From NCBI RefSeq assembly GCF_016025255.1, contig NZ_CP065592.1, positions 2,250,122 through 2,314,121 of the forward strand: a DNA stretch of 64,000 bases, read 5' to 3'. The DNA is from Sphingosinicella flava (GTDB lineage Bacteria; Pseudomonadota; Alphaproteobacteria; Sphingomonadales; Sphingomonadaceae). Positions 29,424 through 37,475 of this stretch are shown here, one piece after another. A program made the position numbers and the translations under genes. The first letter of the stretch is position 1. Each line of letters begins with the position of its first letter. A model generated the notes under the pieces. It was not told the origin of the DNA, did no database searches, and was given only the letters and a program-made list of their open reading frames with translations.

Positions 29424-30482
29424 TCATGCCGCCGCGCGCCGTTCCAGCGCGGCCGCGGCCTCTTCCATCAAGGTGGCGATGATGTTGGCCGTGGGCCGCT
29501 CGTCCTTCACCATGCCGACCGACTGACCGGCCATGATCGAGCCGGTTTCGACATCGCCATCGATCACCGCGCGGCGAAGCGCTCCGGCCCAATAATGCTC
29601 GATCTGGAGCTGCGCCTCGGCCATCTCGATCTCGCCAGTGTCGAGGCGGTTGGCGACTTCGCGCTGCTTGGCGGCGAACGCCTCGGTTTCCTTGTTCTTG
29701 AGGGCGCGAACCGGGATGACGGGCAGGCGCGGGTCGATCTGCACGCTGGTCACCGCATCGCGGGCCGAGGCGCGGATGAACGCCTTCTTGAAATTGGGAT
29801 GGGCGATGCATTCGGTCGCGCAGACGAAGCGGGTGCCGAGCTGGACGCCCGCCGCGCCCATTTCCAGGTAACCCGCAATCGCCTCGCCGCGCGCGATGCC
29901 GCCCGCGACGAAGACGGGGAGATCGGCCGCGACTTCGGGCAGGATTTCCTGGGCGAGGACGGAGGTGGAGACCGGACCGATGTGACCGCCCGCTTCCATG
30001 CCTTCGATCACCAAGGCATCGACGCCGGAACGGATCAGCTTCTTGGCGAGCGCGAGCGCGGGGGCGAAGCAGATGACCTTGGCGCCGGTCGCCTTGATCC
30101 GCTCCAGCGCGCCGGGCGGCGGCAGGCCGCCCGCGAGGACGACATGGCCGACCTTATGCTTGCCGCACACGTCGATCAGCTCGGAGAGCTGCGGGTGCAT
30201 GGTGATGAGGTTGACGCCGAACGGCTTGTCCGTGCGCTTCTTCGTCTCGGCGATTTCGGTGTCGAGCAGTTCGGGGCTCATCGCGCCGCACGCGATCACG
30301 CCGAAACCGCCGGCATTGGATATGGCGGAGACGAGGTTGCGCTCCGACACCCAGCTCATCGCGCCGCCCATGATGGCGACTTCGGCACCCAGGAAATCGG
30401 TGCCGCGCTTCATGAGGGCGGTGAGTTTGGAATGGCCCTCCCCCTTGATGGGGGAGGGTTGGGTGGGGGTGATGTTCGTCAT
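29424..30482 (-). CDS. Nitronate monooxygenase-family flavoprotein
   Basis: This 352-residue FMN-dependent TIM-barrel enzyme belongs to the NMO/2-nitropropane dioxygenase family, which oxidises nitronates such as propionate-3-nitronate; some members are enoyl-ACP reductases (FabK-like). Segments include IMGGAMSWVSERNLVSAISNAGGFG, VIEGMEAGGHIG (phosphate site) and VFVAGGIARGEAIAGYLEMGAAGVQLGTRF. The ATG at 30482 has GGAAGG 10 nt upstream, but the first ~16 residues (TNITPTQPSPIKGEG) are encoded by a palindromic repeat. An ATG at 30413 starts where family homology begins and is the alternative. It is downstream of lysC on the same strand. Confidence 0.85.
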   Translation of the reverse strand: MTNITPTQPSPIKGEGHSKLTALMKRGTDFLGAEVAIMGGAMSWVSERNLVSAISNAGGFGVIACGAMSPELLDTEIAETKKRTDKPFGVNLITMHPQLSELIDVCGKHKVGHVVLAGGLPPPGALERIKATGAKVICFAPALALAKKLIRSGVDALVIEGMEAGGHIGPVSTSVLAQEILPEVAADLPVFVAGGIARGEAIAGYLEMGAAGVQLGTRFVCATECIAHPNFKKAFIRASARDAVTSVQIDPRLPVIPVRALKNKETEAFAAKQREVANRLDTGEIEMAEAQLQIEHYWAGALRRAVIDGDVETGSIMAGQSVGMVKDERPTANIIATLMEEAAAALERRAAA

Positions 30483-30540
30483 AAGGCGGTGTCCTTCCCG
30501 GCGATCACCCCCACCCGGCCTCCCCCATCAAGGGGGAGGG
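30436..30540. repeat. Family C palindromic repeat containing a start codon
   Basis: A 36-bp arm at 30436-30471 (beginning CCCTCCCCCTTGATGGGGGA) is repeated in inverted orientation at 30506-30540 with about three differences. The 34-bp spacer contains the ATG (30482) and the GGAAGG ribosome-binding site of the nitronate monooxygenase-like gene. The element also ends 12 bp from the lysC stop. Confidence 0.88.
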
Positions 30541-30552
30541 GAATATTGAAGG

Positions 30553-31797
30553 TCACGCGGTTTCTCCATTGTCGTCGAGGCCGTAGGTCGTGTGGAGCAC
30601 GCGCACGGCGAGTTCGGTATATTCCTCGGCGATCAGGACCGAGACTTTGATTTCCGAAGTGGTGATGGCGAGAATGTTGATGCCGCGGTCGGCGAGCGCC
30701 TTGAACATTTGCGCGGCGATACCGGCGTTAGAGCGCATGCCGACGCCGACCGCGCTCACTTTCACGACATTGGTATCGGTCAGGATTTCGTTGAAGCCGA
30801 CCTTCTCCTTCAGCTTTTCCAGCACGTCCGCCGATTGGGCGAGGGCGGCGGTGGGCACGGTGAAGGTGAGGTCGCTCGGCTCGCCCGCACGCGGCACCGA
30901 TTGCACGATCATGTCGACATTGACATTGGCGTTCGCGAGCGCCTCGAAAATAGAGGCGACGGAGCCGGGCTTGTCGGGAAGGCCGGTCAGCGTAACCCGT
31001 GCCTCGTTCTTGTCATAAGCGATGCCGGTGATGAGTTGGCGTTCCATTTGATAATCCTCGATCTGATCGTCGCCGACGACCATGGTTCCCGGCTTGTCTT
31101 CGAAAGAGGAGAGAACGCGCACCGCCACCCCCTCCCGCATGGCGAGGCCGACGGAGCGGGTCTGCAGCACCTTGGCGCCCACGCTGGCGAGCTCCAGCAT
31201 CTCCTCATAGGTGATCGCCGCGAGCTTCTTGGCGCCGGGCACGATGCGCGGATCGGTCGTGTAGACGCCGTCCACGTCGGTATAGATGTCGCAGCGATCC
31301 GCCTTGATGGCGGCCGCCAAGGCCACCGCGGACGTGTCGGACCCGCCCCGGCCCAAGGTCGATACGCTGCCGTCCGCGGCAACGCCTTGAAAACCCGGAA
31401 TGACCGCGATGCCATTTTCGGAGAAAACGCCTTCCAATATGTCCGCATCGATGGCGTCGATCAGCGCCGCGCTGTGCGCGGGCGTCGTCCGGATCGGCAG
31501 CTGCCAGCCCATATAGGAGCGCGCGTTGACGCCCATGCCCTGGAGGGTGATGGCAAGAAGGCCGCTCGTCACCTGCTCGCCGCTCGCCACCACCACGTCA
31601 TATTCGCGCGGGTCGTAGAGGGAGGAGGCTTCGCGGCAGAATTGGATGAGCCGGTCGGTCTCGCCCGCCATGGCGGATACGACGACCGCCACCTGGTTGC
31701 CCGCCTCCGCTTCGCGCTTCACGAGACCCGCGACATGGCGGATGCGCTCGATGCCCGCCATCGAGGTGCCGCCGAATTTCATGACGATACGGGCCAT
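30553..31797 (-). CDS. lysC: Aspartate kinase
   Basis: LysC phosphorylates aspartate, the first step to lysine, threonine, methionine and diaminopimelate. The 414-residue protein starts [15 protein letters not shown] (nucleotide-binding KFGGTS), continues with [17 protein letters not shown] and [16 protein letters not shown], and ends in two ACT domains (about 265-400; [45 protein letters not shown]) that mediate feedback inhibition. I placed the start at 31797, because the open frame upstream lacks homology and covers the divergent ubiG promoter. It is divergent from ubiG with a 67-bp gap. Confidence 0.96.
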   Translation of the reverse strand: MARIVMKFGGTSMAGIERIRHVAGLVKREAEAGNQVAVVVSAMAGETDRLIQFCREASSLYDPREYDVVVASGEQVTSGLLAITLQGMGVNARSYMGWQLPIRTTPAHSAALIDAIDADILEGVFSENGIAVIPGFQGVAADGSVSTLGRGGSDTSAVALAAAIKADRCDIYTDVDGVYTTDPRIVPGAKKLAAITYEEMLELASVGAKVLQTRSVGLAMREGVAVRVLSSFEDKPGTMVVGDDQIEDYQMERQLITGIAYDKNEARVTLTGLPDKPGSVASIFEALANANVNVDMIVQSVPRAGEPSDLTFTVPTAALAQSADVLEKLKEKVGFNEILTDTNVVKVSAVGVGMRSNAGIAAQMFKALADRGINILAITTSEIKVSVLIAEEYTELAVRVLHTTYGLDDNGETA

Positions 31798-31864
31798 GTG
31801 CCTCGCGTAAGTGAGCGGCCGAAAAGCCTTGGGAAAAGACGCGCCGCCCTGATAGAGTCGGGTC

Positions 31865-32596
31865 ATGGCGAACGCAAGCGACCCCTCCACGATCGACCCG
31901 GACGAAGCCGCGCATTTCGGCAGGATGGCCGCCGACTGGTGGAATCCCAAGGGCTCGTCGGCGATGCTCCACAAGCTCAATCCGGTGCGGCTCAAATATA
32001 TACGCGAGCAGATCGACCATCATTGGCAGACCGACGAAACGAGCCGCCGCCCGCTCGAAGGGAAACGCGCGGCGGATGTCGGCTGCGGCGCCGGATTGCT
32101 CGCCGAACCTCTGCGGCGCCTGGGCGCCGAAGTGACGGCAGTGGACGCCGCGCCGGAAAATATCGCCGCCGCCCGGATTCACGCCGAAGGGCAGGGGCTT
32201 GAAATCGATTATCGGGTCGGATCGGCGGACACGCTTGACGGCCAATATGATCTGATCACCTCCCTGGAAGTGATCGAGCATGTCTCGGACGTGCGCATTT
32301 TCGTCACCGGCCTTGCCGATCACCTCGCGCCGGGAGGCCTCCTCATCCTCTCGACACCCAACCGCACCGCCCGGTCGCAGCTGATGATGATCACCCTTGC
32401 CGAGGGATTGGGCCGCATCCCCAGGGGCACGCATGAGTGGTCCAAATTTCTGACGCCTGAGGAGCTTTGCGCGCTGGTAAAGGATGCCGGGCTGGAGGTG
32501 ACGGATGTGGAAGGCCTCAGCTTCTCCGTCACGCGCGGCTTTGTCCTGTCCGAAGACACGTCGCTCGACTATTTCATTACCGCCAGAAAGATTTGA
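31865..32596 (+). CDS. ubiG: Ubiquinone biosynthesis O-methyltransferase UbiG
   Basis: UbiG carries out both O-methylations in ubiquinone synthesis using S-adenosylmethionine. The 243-residue class I methyltransferase shows the family N terminus (DPDEAAHFGRMAADWWNPKG), motif I DVGCGAGLLAEPL near residue 73, TAVDAAPENIAAA and LITSLEVIEHV. The ATG at 31865 lies in a short divergent promoter region with lysC. Length is standard. Confidence 0.96.
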   Translation: MANASDPSTIDPDEAAHFGRMAADWWNPKGSSAMLHKLNPVRLKYIREQIDHHWQTDETSRRPLEGKRAADVGCGAGLLAEPLRRLGAEVTAVDAAPENIAAARIHAEGQGLEIDYRVGSADTLDGQYDLITSLEVIEHVSDVRIFVTGLADHLAPGGLLILSTPNRTARSQLMMITLAEGLGRIPRGTHEWSKFLTPEELCALVKDAGLEVTDVEGLSFSVTRGFVLSEDTSLDYFITARKI

Positions 32597-32602
32597 CGCG
32601 GT

Positions 32603-32872
32603 TCAGTTGATCGAGATCACGCCGTCCACCGCCCGCCATTCGGCGGGGCGGATCAGATGCTGGTGGGCGATGCGGATGGAATGGAGCGCCGCCTCGATTT
32701 CGCGGCGCCAGTGATCGAGAAATTTGTGGAGGACCGGAAAACCGGGAGCCACGTCATATTCCTGCCAGACGAACAGCTGCAGCAGATCCGGATGATCGGG
32801 CATGTAATAACTGATTTCGGCCGTCATGAGGCCATAACCTTGAAGCTGAACCAAGAAATCCCGGCTCGTCAT
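32603..32872 (-). CDS. usg: Usg family protein
   Basis: This small 89-residue protein belongs to the Usg family, found widely in alphaproteobacteria and originally noted next to the trpF gene; its function is unknown. It is recognised by FLVQLQGYGLMTAEISYYMPDHP, LQLFVWQEYDVAPGFPVL and the terminal HSIRIAHQHLIRPAEW / VDGVI. I chose the ATG at 32872 with GGAGCGGAG just upstream. A TTG at 32893 would add seven residues. It converges with ubiG, leaving 6 bp between stops. Confidence 0.88.
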   Translation of the reverse strand: MTSRDFLVQLQGYGLMTAEISYYMPDHPDLLQLFVWQEYDVAPGFPVLHKFLDHWRREIEAALHSIRIAHQHLIRPAEWRAVDGVISIN

Positions 32873-32952
32873 TGCTCCGCTCCATTCCTCCAATTTGACC
32901 TAGGGTCGGAAGAAACACGGATGATGCCGCTACCGTTCCGAAATCGTCAATC

Positions 32953-33627
32953 CTAAAAGAAATCGACCTTGTCGTAATGGGCGGGGGGAGCGATCACTTC
33001 CATCCGCTCGGCCAATAAGGGCCGGAAGCTGGGACGGGATTTCATCACCGAATACCAGTCGGTGGTCTGCTTGTGACCGCGCCAGTCGATGCCGCCGAGA
33101 TAATCGGCGACCGAGAGGTGCGCGGCGGCGGCGAGGTCGGCGAGGCTCAGCACCGGGCCCGCCAGCCAGCGGCGGTGATCGAGCAGATAGTCGAGATAAT
33201 CGAGATGGGCGTTGGCGACGCGCATCGCATCGCGCAGCACCCGCGTGTCGGGCGCGTCGCGCGTGACGAGACGCTTCTTCATCCGCTCGTTGAGGAGGGG
33301 CTCCACCACTTCGGCATAGAGGCGGTCATCGAACCAGGCGGCGAGGCGGCGAACCTCGGCCCGCTGGGCCGCGCTGCCGGGGATCATCGGCGACTTTTCG
33401 ACCGTTTCCTCGAAATATTCGCAAATGGCGCCGCTATCGATCAGCGTGATGCCGCGCGCCGGTTCGACCAGCACCGGCGTCTGCCCGGCCGGGTTCATGT
33501 CGACGAATTCGTCGCGTTTCATCCACGGGGATTCGCGAACCAATTCATGCCCCACTCCCTTCTCGCCGAGCAGCAGGCGCAGCTTGCGGGAGAAGGGACA
33601 GAGGGGGAATTGGTAGAGCTGCCACAT
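32953..33627 (-). CDS. Glutathione S-transferase-like protein, possibly FzlA
   Basis: The 224-residue protein has a thioredoxin-fold N domain (LYQFPLCPFSRKLRLLLGEKG) and an all-helical GST C domain. In alphaproteobacteria one GST-like family, FzlA, binds FtsZ and is needed for constriction. It keeps a Trp in the N domain and an acidic C-terminal tail; here Trp35 in SPWMKR and the tail YDKVDFF are compatible. NPAGQTPVLV is the usual cis-Pro motif. A detoxifying GST remains possible. It is followed by small exported-protein genes and uppP on the same strand, an envelope-related setting that mildly supports FzlA. Confidence 0.7.
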   Translation of the reverse strand: MWQLYQFPLCPFSRKLRLLLGEKGVGHELVRESPWMKRDEFVDMNPAGQTPVLVEPARGITLIDSGAICEYFEETVEKSPMIPGSAAQRAEVRRLAAWFDDRLYAEVVEPLLNERMKKRLVTRDAPDTRVLRDAMRVANAHLDYLDYLLDHRRWLAGPVLSLADLAAAAHLSVADYLGGIDWRGHKQTTDWYSVMKSRPSFRPLLAERMEVIAPPAHYDKVDFF

Positions 33628-33687
33628 GCTTCCGCTCTTTAGCGCGGACGCGGCGTCAGTCCACAGGCGCGATGGCGATTGCGTATT

Positions 33688-34128
33688 TTAACGGCGGTCG
33701 CGGCGCGGCAGGTCGCGCGTCGCATCCTCGATATCACGGCCGACATGTTCGAAGGTGCGGCGCAGGCGCGGGGCGAGGATCGCGATATCGGTCATGACGT
33801 CGCCCATGTTCGCGGTCGCGACCTCGACGCCCCGCTGCATCCGCTCGCGGGCATAAGGATCGTCGCGTTCCGCGAGATCGCCGATGGTGCGGCGGTCACG
33901 CCCCCGGCTGCGGGAATCGCCGCCGTCCGGATCGATCGCGTCCATCAAGCCGCCAATCTCGACATCCATCATCGCGCCCATGACACGCCCGAGGACAACG
34001 CCCAGCGCATCCAGCTCGGCAGGAGAAGGGATGGCGCGGGCAATCTCGGCATCGACCGGGTCCACCGGCTGCGCGGCCAGGGGCGTCGCGAATGACAGCA
34101 AGGGAAGAACGGGAATCATGACGCGCAT
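33688..34128 (-). CDS. Small exported protein of unknown function
   Basis: The product has 146 residues, starting at the ATG at 34128 with a GGAGAG ribosome-binding site. A signal peptide (about 1-19, FATPLAAQ) is followed by a hydrophobic helical part (LDALGVVLGRVMGAMMDVEIG) and a charged, arginine-rich C-terminal half (GGDSRSRGRDRRTIGDLAER...). I do not recognise a family. Its place is between the GST-like gene and a DUF2059 protein. Confidence 0.6.
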   Translation of the reverse strand: MRVMIPVLPLLSFATPLAAQPVDPVDAEIARAIPSPAELDALGVVLGRVMGAMMDVEIGGLMDAIDPDGGDSRSRGRDRRTIGDLAERDDPYARERMQRGVEVATANMGDVMTDIAILAPRLRRTFEHVGRDIEDATRDLPRRDRR

Positions 34129-34288
34129 AGAAACTCTCCACGACAGGCCGCCGCACAACGCGGCCGGAGCGAGTCGGTTTCCTACGCGGAACCCGATGAG
34201 CCTTTCCTGAACGATCAAGGACTTAGCCGCTCGTTCCCGATCGGGCGATTCCTTGCGACCTGTATGAAACGCCCGGATGCGCGGGGGT

Positions 34289-34945
34289 TCATTTCCCCGT
34301 CAGCGGTTCCTCGTCGCTCTTTGGCGGTGGCGGAAGATGCGCCGTCGCGGCCTCGACTTTCTTCATGATGCCAGGAAGCGCTTCCATAAACCGGGGTTGA
34401 AACGACTGGGCCATGGCCAGCACTTCGGGATCCTGCATGATCAGAACCGATTCGGTCGCATATCTCCGGCCTGTCGGCGTTTCAAAAAACGCCTTCATGT
34501 CCAGCAGCTCCTGCACCTGGAAACGCCGCGCATAGGCCCGCATCAGCGCGCTCCTCATCTCCGGCTCCATTCCATTGATCAGCGCCCCCATCTCTTCGGT
34601 GGCAACACGCGCGAAAATCGCGAACCGTTCCTTGAAATGCGGATCGGTTTTGACGGCGACTTCCTGCAAAGTCTGTCCGGCTTCCGCCTCTTCCACTTCA
34701 TCTCCCGCGATAGGGCCGAGGTCGCCCACCTTCATGTCCATGACATTCAACACGAGATTGTCCGTCATCAATTTCGCTGTGGTGTCCATCATCCGCTTGT
34801 ACGTGCCAAGCGGCCAGACGAGATCGATGACGGCCTGTGCCGCTTCCATGTTCGCCGCAGGCAAATCGGGAACGACGCTGATGGCTTGGGCAGCCGAAGC
34901 CGGCGACGCGGCGGACAAGCAGAGCATCGCAAGAAGATAACGCAT
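34289..34945 (-). CDS. Exported DUF2059-like protein
   Basis: The protein has 218 residues, with a signal peptide (about 1-19, ASPASAAQ). The C-terminal half resembles DUF2059, with a run of helices ending in RRFQVQELLDMKAFFETPTGRRYATES, a segment typical of that family. No catalytic motif is visible. The start is the ATG at 34945; the longer open frame upstream is antisense-like overlap with uppP. A periplasmic role is inferred. It is located immediately downstream of uppP. Confidence 0.7.
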   Translation of the reverse strand: MRYLLAMLCLSAASPASAAQAISVVPDLPAANMEAAQAVIDLVWPLGTYKRMMDTTAKLMTDNLVLNVMDMKVGDLGPIAGDEVEEAEAGQTLQEVAVKTDPHFKERFAIFARVATEEMGALINGMEPEMRSALMRAYARRFQVQELLDMKAFFETPTGRRYATESVLIMQDPEVLAMAQSFQPRFMEALPGIMKKVEAATAHLPPPPKSDEEPLTGK

Positions 34946-34977
34946 GAAACCCCTCCCGATGAATCGATTACCAGCTT

Positions 34978-35781
34978 CTAGCGCGCGGCGAGCCAGGCGA
35001 GCGCAATACTGCCGATCACGATACGGTACCATGCGAAGGGCGCGAAGCCATAGCGCGAGACGAGGGCGACGAACGCCTTCACCACGGCCAGGGCGACGAC
35101 GAATGCCGTGACGAAGCCGATCGCAATGGCGTTCATGTCGTTCATGCTCAGCAGATCGCGGTTCTGGTAGAGATCGAAGACCGTCGCCGCGATCATCGTG
35201 GGCACGGCGAGGAAGAAGCTGAATTCCGCCGCCGTCTTGCGCTCCACGCCCATCAGCAAGGCGCCCATGATCGTCGCGCCCGACCGGCTGACGCCCGGTA
35301 CCATGGCGAGGCATTGGACGATGCCGATGGACAGGGCTGAACGCGGGGGCATGTCCTCAACGCTGCGGATGCGGACCTGCTTCACCATCCGTTCGATCAG
35401 CAGGATGGCGATGCCGCCGACGATCAGCGCGACGGCGACGATCTCCGGCGTCTCCATCAACGCGCGGATGCTCTTATAGGCGACGACGCCGATGACCATG
35501 GCGGGAAGGAAGCCCAGCAGGATGTTGCGGGTGAAAGCGATGGCCCCCCCCTCGCGCGCCGCAAGGCCCACCGTCACCTTCCAAAAGCGGTCGCGATAGG
35601 CGAGCAGCACGGCCAGGATCGCGCCCAGCTGGATGGCGATCTTGAACGTTTTCGACGCCTCACCCTCAAAGCCGAGCAAGGCGCCAGCGAGGATCAGGTG
35701 GCCAGTCGATGAAACCGGCAAGAATTCCGTCAGCCCCTCGATGAAGCCGAGCAGGATGAGGGTGAGGATCGAGGTGTCCAT
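34978..35781 (-). CDS. uppP: Undecaprenyl-diphosphatase
   Basis: UppP (BacA) recycles undecaprenyl diphosphate to the monophosphate at the inner membrane, feeding peptidoglycan synthesis. The 267-residue protein is strongly hydrophobic with about eight membrane segments. Family motifs are EGLTEFLPVSSTGHL near 15-29 and PGVSRSGAT at 162-170. It is followed by two exported-protein genes and preceded by the NDUFA9-like gene, all on the minus strand. Confidence 0.96.
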   Translation of the reverse strand: MDTSILTLILLGFIEGLTEFLPVSSTGHLILAGALLGFEGEASKTFKIAIQLGAILAVLLAYRDRFWKVTVGLAAREGGAIAFTRNILLGFLPAMVIGVVAYKSIRALMETPEIVAVALIVGGIAILLIERMVKQVRIRSVEDMPPRSALSIGIVQCLAMVPGVSRSGATIMGALLMGVERKTAAEFSFFLAVPTMIAATVFDLYQNRDLLSMNDMNAIAIGFVTAFVVALAVVKAFVALVSRYGFAPFAWYRIVIGSIALAWLAAR

Positions 35782-35806
35782 GAATTGGCTGCCGATCGGA
35801 AGACGG

Positions 35807-36739
35807 TCAGTAAGGCGACTTGGCGGCGAAGCGCCCGTGGCGGCGGTAGCTGGTCAACCAACCGTCCGCGACCGCGGCGATCGGCGTCGGCGTGATGCCG
35901 AAGGCTTTCAGGCCCTCCGCGCCACTCACGACATTGTCCCGTTGCAACATCAGCCACTGATCCCAGGTGATCGGCGCGCCGGGCAGGAAGCTGCCGACGC
36001 GTGCCATCGCGCTGGCCACGATATCGGGCACGTCGATCAGCAGGTTGGATCGGCCGGTCTGCTTGCAAATGAGCGCGTTGAGATCATGCATGGACAGGAT
36101 TTGCGGGCCGCCAAGCTCATAGGTTTGTCCCGCATGGGCGTCGGGATTGGCGATGCTTTCGCACACGACGCGCGCGACATCCGCGACGTAGACCGGCTGG
36201 AATTTCGTTTTTCCGCCGACGATGGGCAGAACCGGCAGCAGCCGCGCCATGCGCGCGAAGCGGTTGATGAAATTGTCCTCGCGCCCGAAGACGATGGAGG
36301 GCCGCAGGATGATCGCGTCCGGAAAGGCCTTGCGGACCGCATGCTCGCCCTCGCCCTTGCTGCGGCCGTAGGCGGAGGGGCTGGCAGGATCGGCGCCGAT
36401 CGCCGAGATGTGGACGAGCGTCCGTGCCCCGGCTGCCGCGGCGGCCTCCGCGATGTTGCGGGCGCCGTCGACATGGAAGGCCTTGAAATTGCCCTTGAGC
36501 ACGCCGACCAGGTTGACGACCGCATCGGATCCGGCGACGGCGCGGGAGACCTGATCCCTGTCGCGAATATCGCACGCGACGAACTGGGTCTGGCCGAGGC
36601 CGCCGAGGGGCTTCACGAACCAGGCTTGTTTCGGATCCCGCTGCGCGATTCGCACGCGTGCGCCCGCTTTCAGCAGCGCCTGGCAGACATAGCGGCCGAT
36701 GAAGCCGCCCCCTCCGAACACAGTGACCAGCCGGTCCAT
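35807..36739 (-). CDS. Complex I NDUFA9-like NAD(P)-binding protein
   Basis: A 310-residue atypical short-chain dehydrogenase/reductase with the nucleotide loop TVFGGGGFIGRYV at the N terminus and a YxxxK-like SAYGRSKGEGE segment. This family (COG0702; NDUFA9 in mitochondria) is associated with respiratory complex I and binds NADPH structurally. The ATG at 36739 begins close to the nucleotide loop as expected. It lies 26 bp upstream of uppP on the same strand, so co-expression is likely. Confidence 0.88.
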   Translation of the reverse strand: MDRLVTVFGGGGFIGRYVCQALLKAGARVRIAQRDPKQAWFVKPLGGLGQTQFVACDIRDRDQVSRAVAGSDAVVNLVGVLKGNFKAFHVDGARNIAEAAAAAGARTLVHISAIGADPASPSAYGRSKGEGEHAVRKAFPDAIILRPSIVFGREDNFINRFARMARLLPVLPIVGGKTKFQPVYVADVARVVCESIANPDAHAGQTYELGGPQILSMHDLNALICKQTGRSNLLIDVPDIVASAMARVGSFLPGAPITWDQWLMLQRDNVVSGAEGLKAFGITPTPIAAVADGWLTSYRRHGRFAAKSPY

Positions 36740-36842
36740 TTCACGTCTTCCTTAAAGCCTTGCCGAATTTTTGTCCCCTTGCCCGCTCGCCTCTCGATTG
36801 ACAAGCGCCCCAAGCGCCCGCTAAGCGCGCCACCTACCCCGT

Positions 36843-36929
36843 GCCCAGGTGGCGGAATTGGTAGACGCACCAGCTTCAGGTGCTGGCGCTCGCAAGGGCG
36901 TGGAGGTTCGAGTCCTCTCCTGGGCACCA
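36843..36929 (+). tRNA. tRNA-Leu (anticodon CAG)
   Basis: The acceptor stem GCCCAGG (36843-36849) pairs with CCTGGGC (36919-36925), followed by discriminator A and encoded CCA. The anticodon stem CCAGC/GCTGG flanks TTCAGGT with anticodon CAG. The long variable arm and total length of 87 nt fit a class II leucine tRNA. The T arm is GGTTCGAGTCC. Confidence 0.96.
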
Positions 36930-36946
36930 CACAGTCTTTCTGTGTG
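36928..36946 (+). terminator. Hairpin following tRNA-Leu
   Basis: CACACAG (36928-36934) and CTGTGTG (36940-36946) form a 7-bp stem with a 5-nt loop, overlapping the CCA end and followed by ATTACAATA. It is a weak terminator or a processing signal. Confidence 0.5.
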
Positions 36947-37039
36947 ATTACAATACCTCATTCTCCGATATGCCCGCGATTTGTGCCGTGATTTCCGGCG
37001 CTTGCCGGCACGCGCGCTGCTTCATGGAGCGTAATCGAG

Positions 37040-37288
37040 ATGCCGTCTCGGGCAAGCGTGGTCGCCTTGGCTGCCGCCGTGACCTTGAGCGGATGCACCG
37101 ACCAAGCAGCCAAGGTGGAACGGAAGTTCGAGATCGCCAAGCGTCGCGGCGCCAGCCCCGAAGAGCTGTGTAAAATCGCGCGCGAGGTCGCCGAGGCGTA
37201 TCTGGAAGCGGAGAACGAGCGCCAATATCAATTTTGGGACGTCAGTGCCGATGTCCAGTGCACCAGCGCGCGACTTGATCCTTTATGA
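37040..37288 (+). CDS. Small lipoprotein of unknown function
   Basis: The product has 82 residues. The N terminus MPSRASVVALAAAVTLSGC has a lipoprotein signal with lipobox LSGC (Cys19). The mature part is a charged helix (AKVERKFEIAKRRGASPEELCKIAREVAEAYLEAENERQYQ segment) with two further Cys residues. It is probably an outer-membrane or periplasmic small lipoprotein. The ribosome-binding site is weak. It is isolated between tRNA-Leu and the copper ATPase gene on the opposite strand. Confidence 0.65.
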   Translation: MPSRASVVALAAAVTLSGCTDQAAKVERKFEIAKRRGASPEELCKIAREVAEAYLEAENERQYQFWDVSADVQCTSARLDPL

Positions 37289-37475
37289 GCGAAACCTTCG
37301 GCGTTTAAGGCTGAGTTGCGCTGACGGCAGCTGAGGGTCCATTCTCGGAAGTGCGATACCCGGATATATGTAAGGACGTCCCCTTCGACGCCTTCTTGGC
37401 CCCCTTACCGAGCGGGCAGCTTTGCCGAATAGCGGAATGTCTGCTGTGCGAAAACGGTCGCATCCGCTCGACGCT

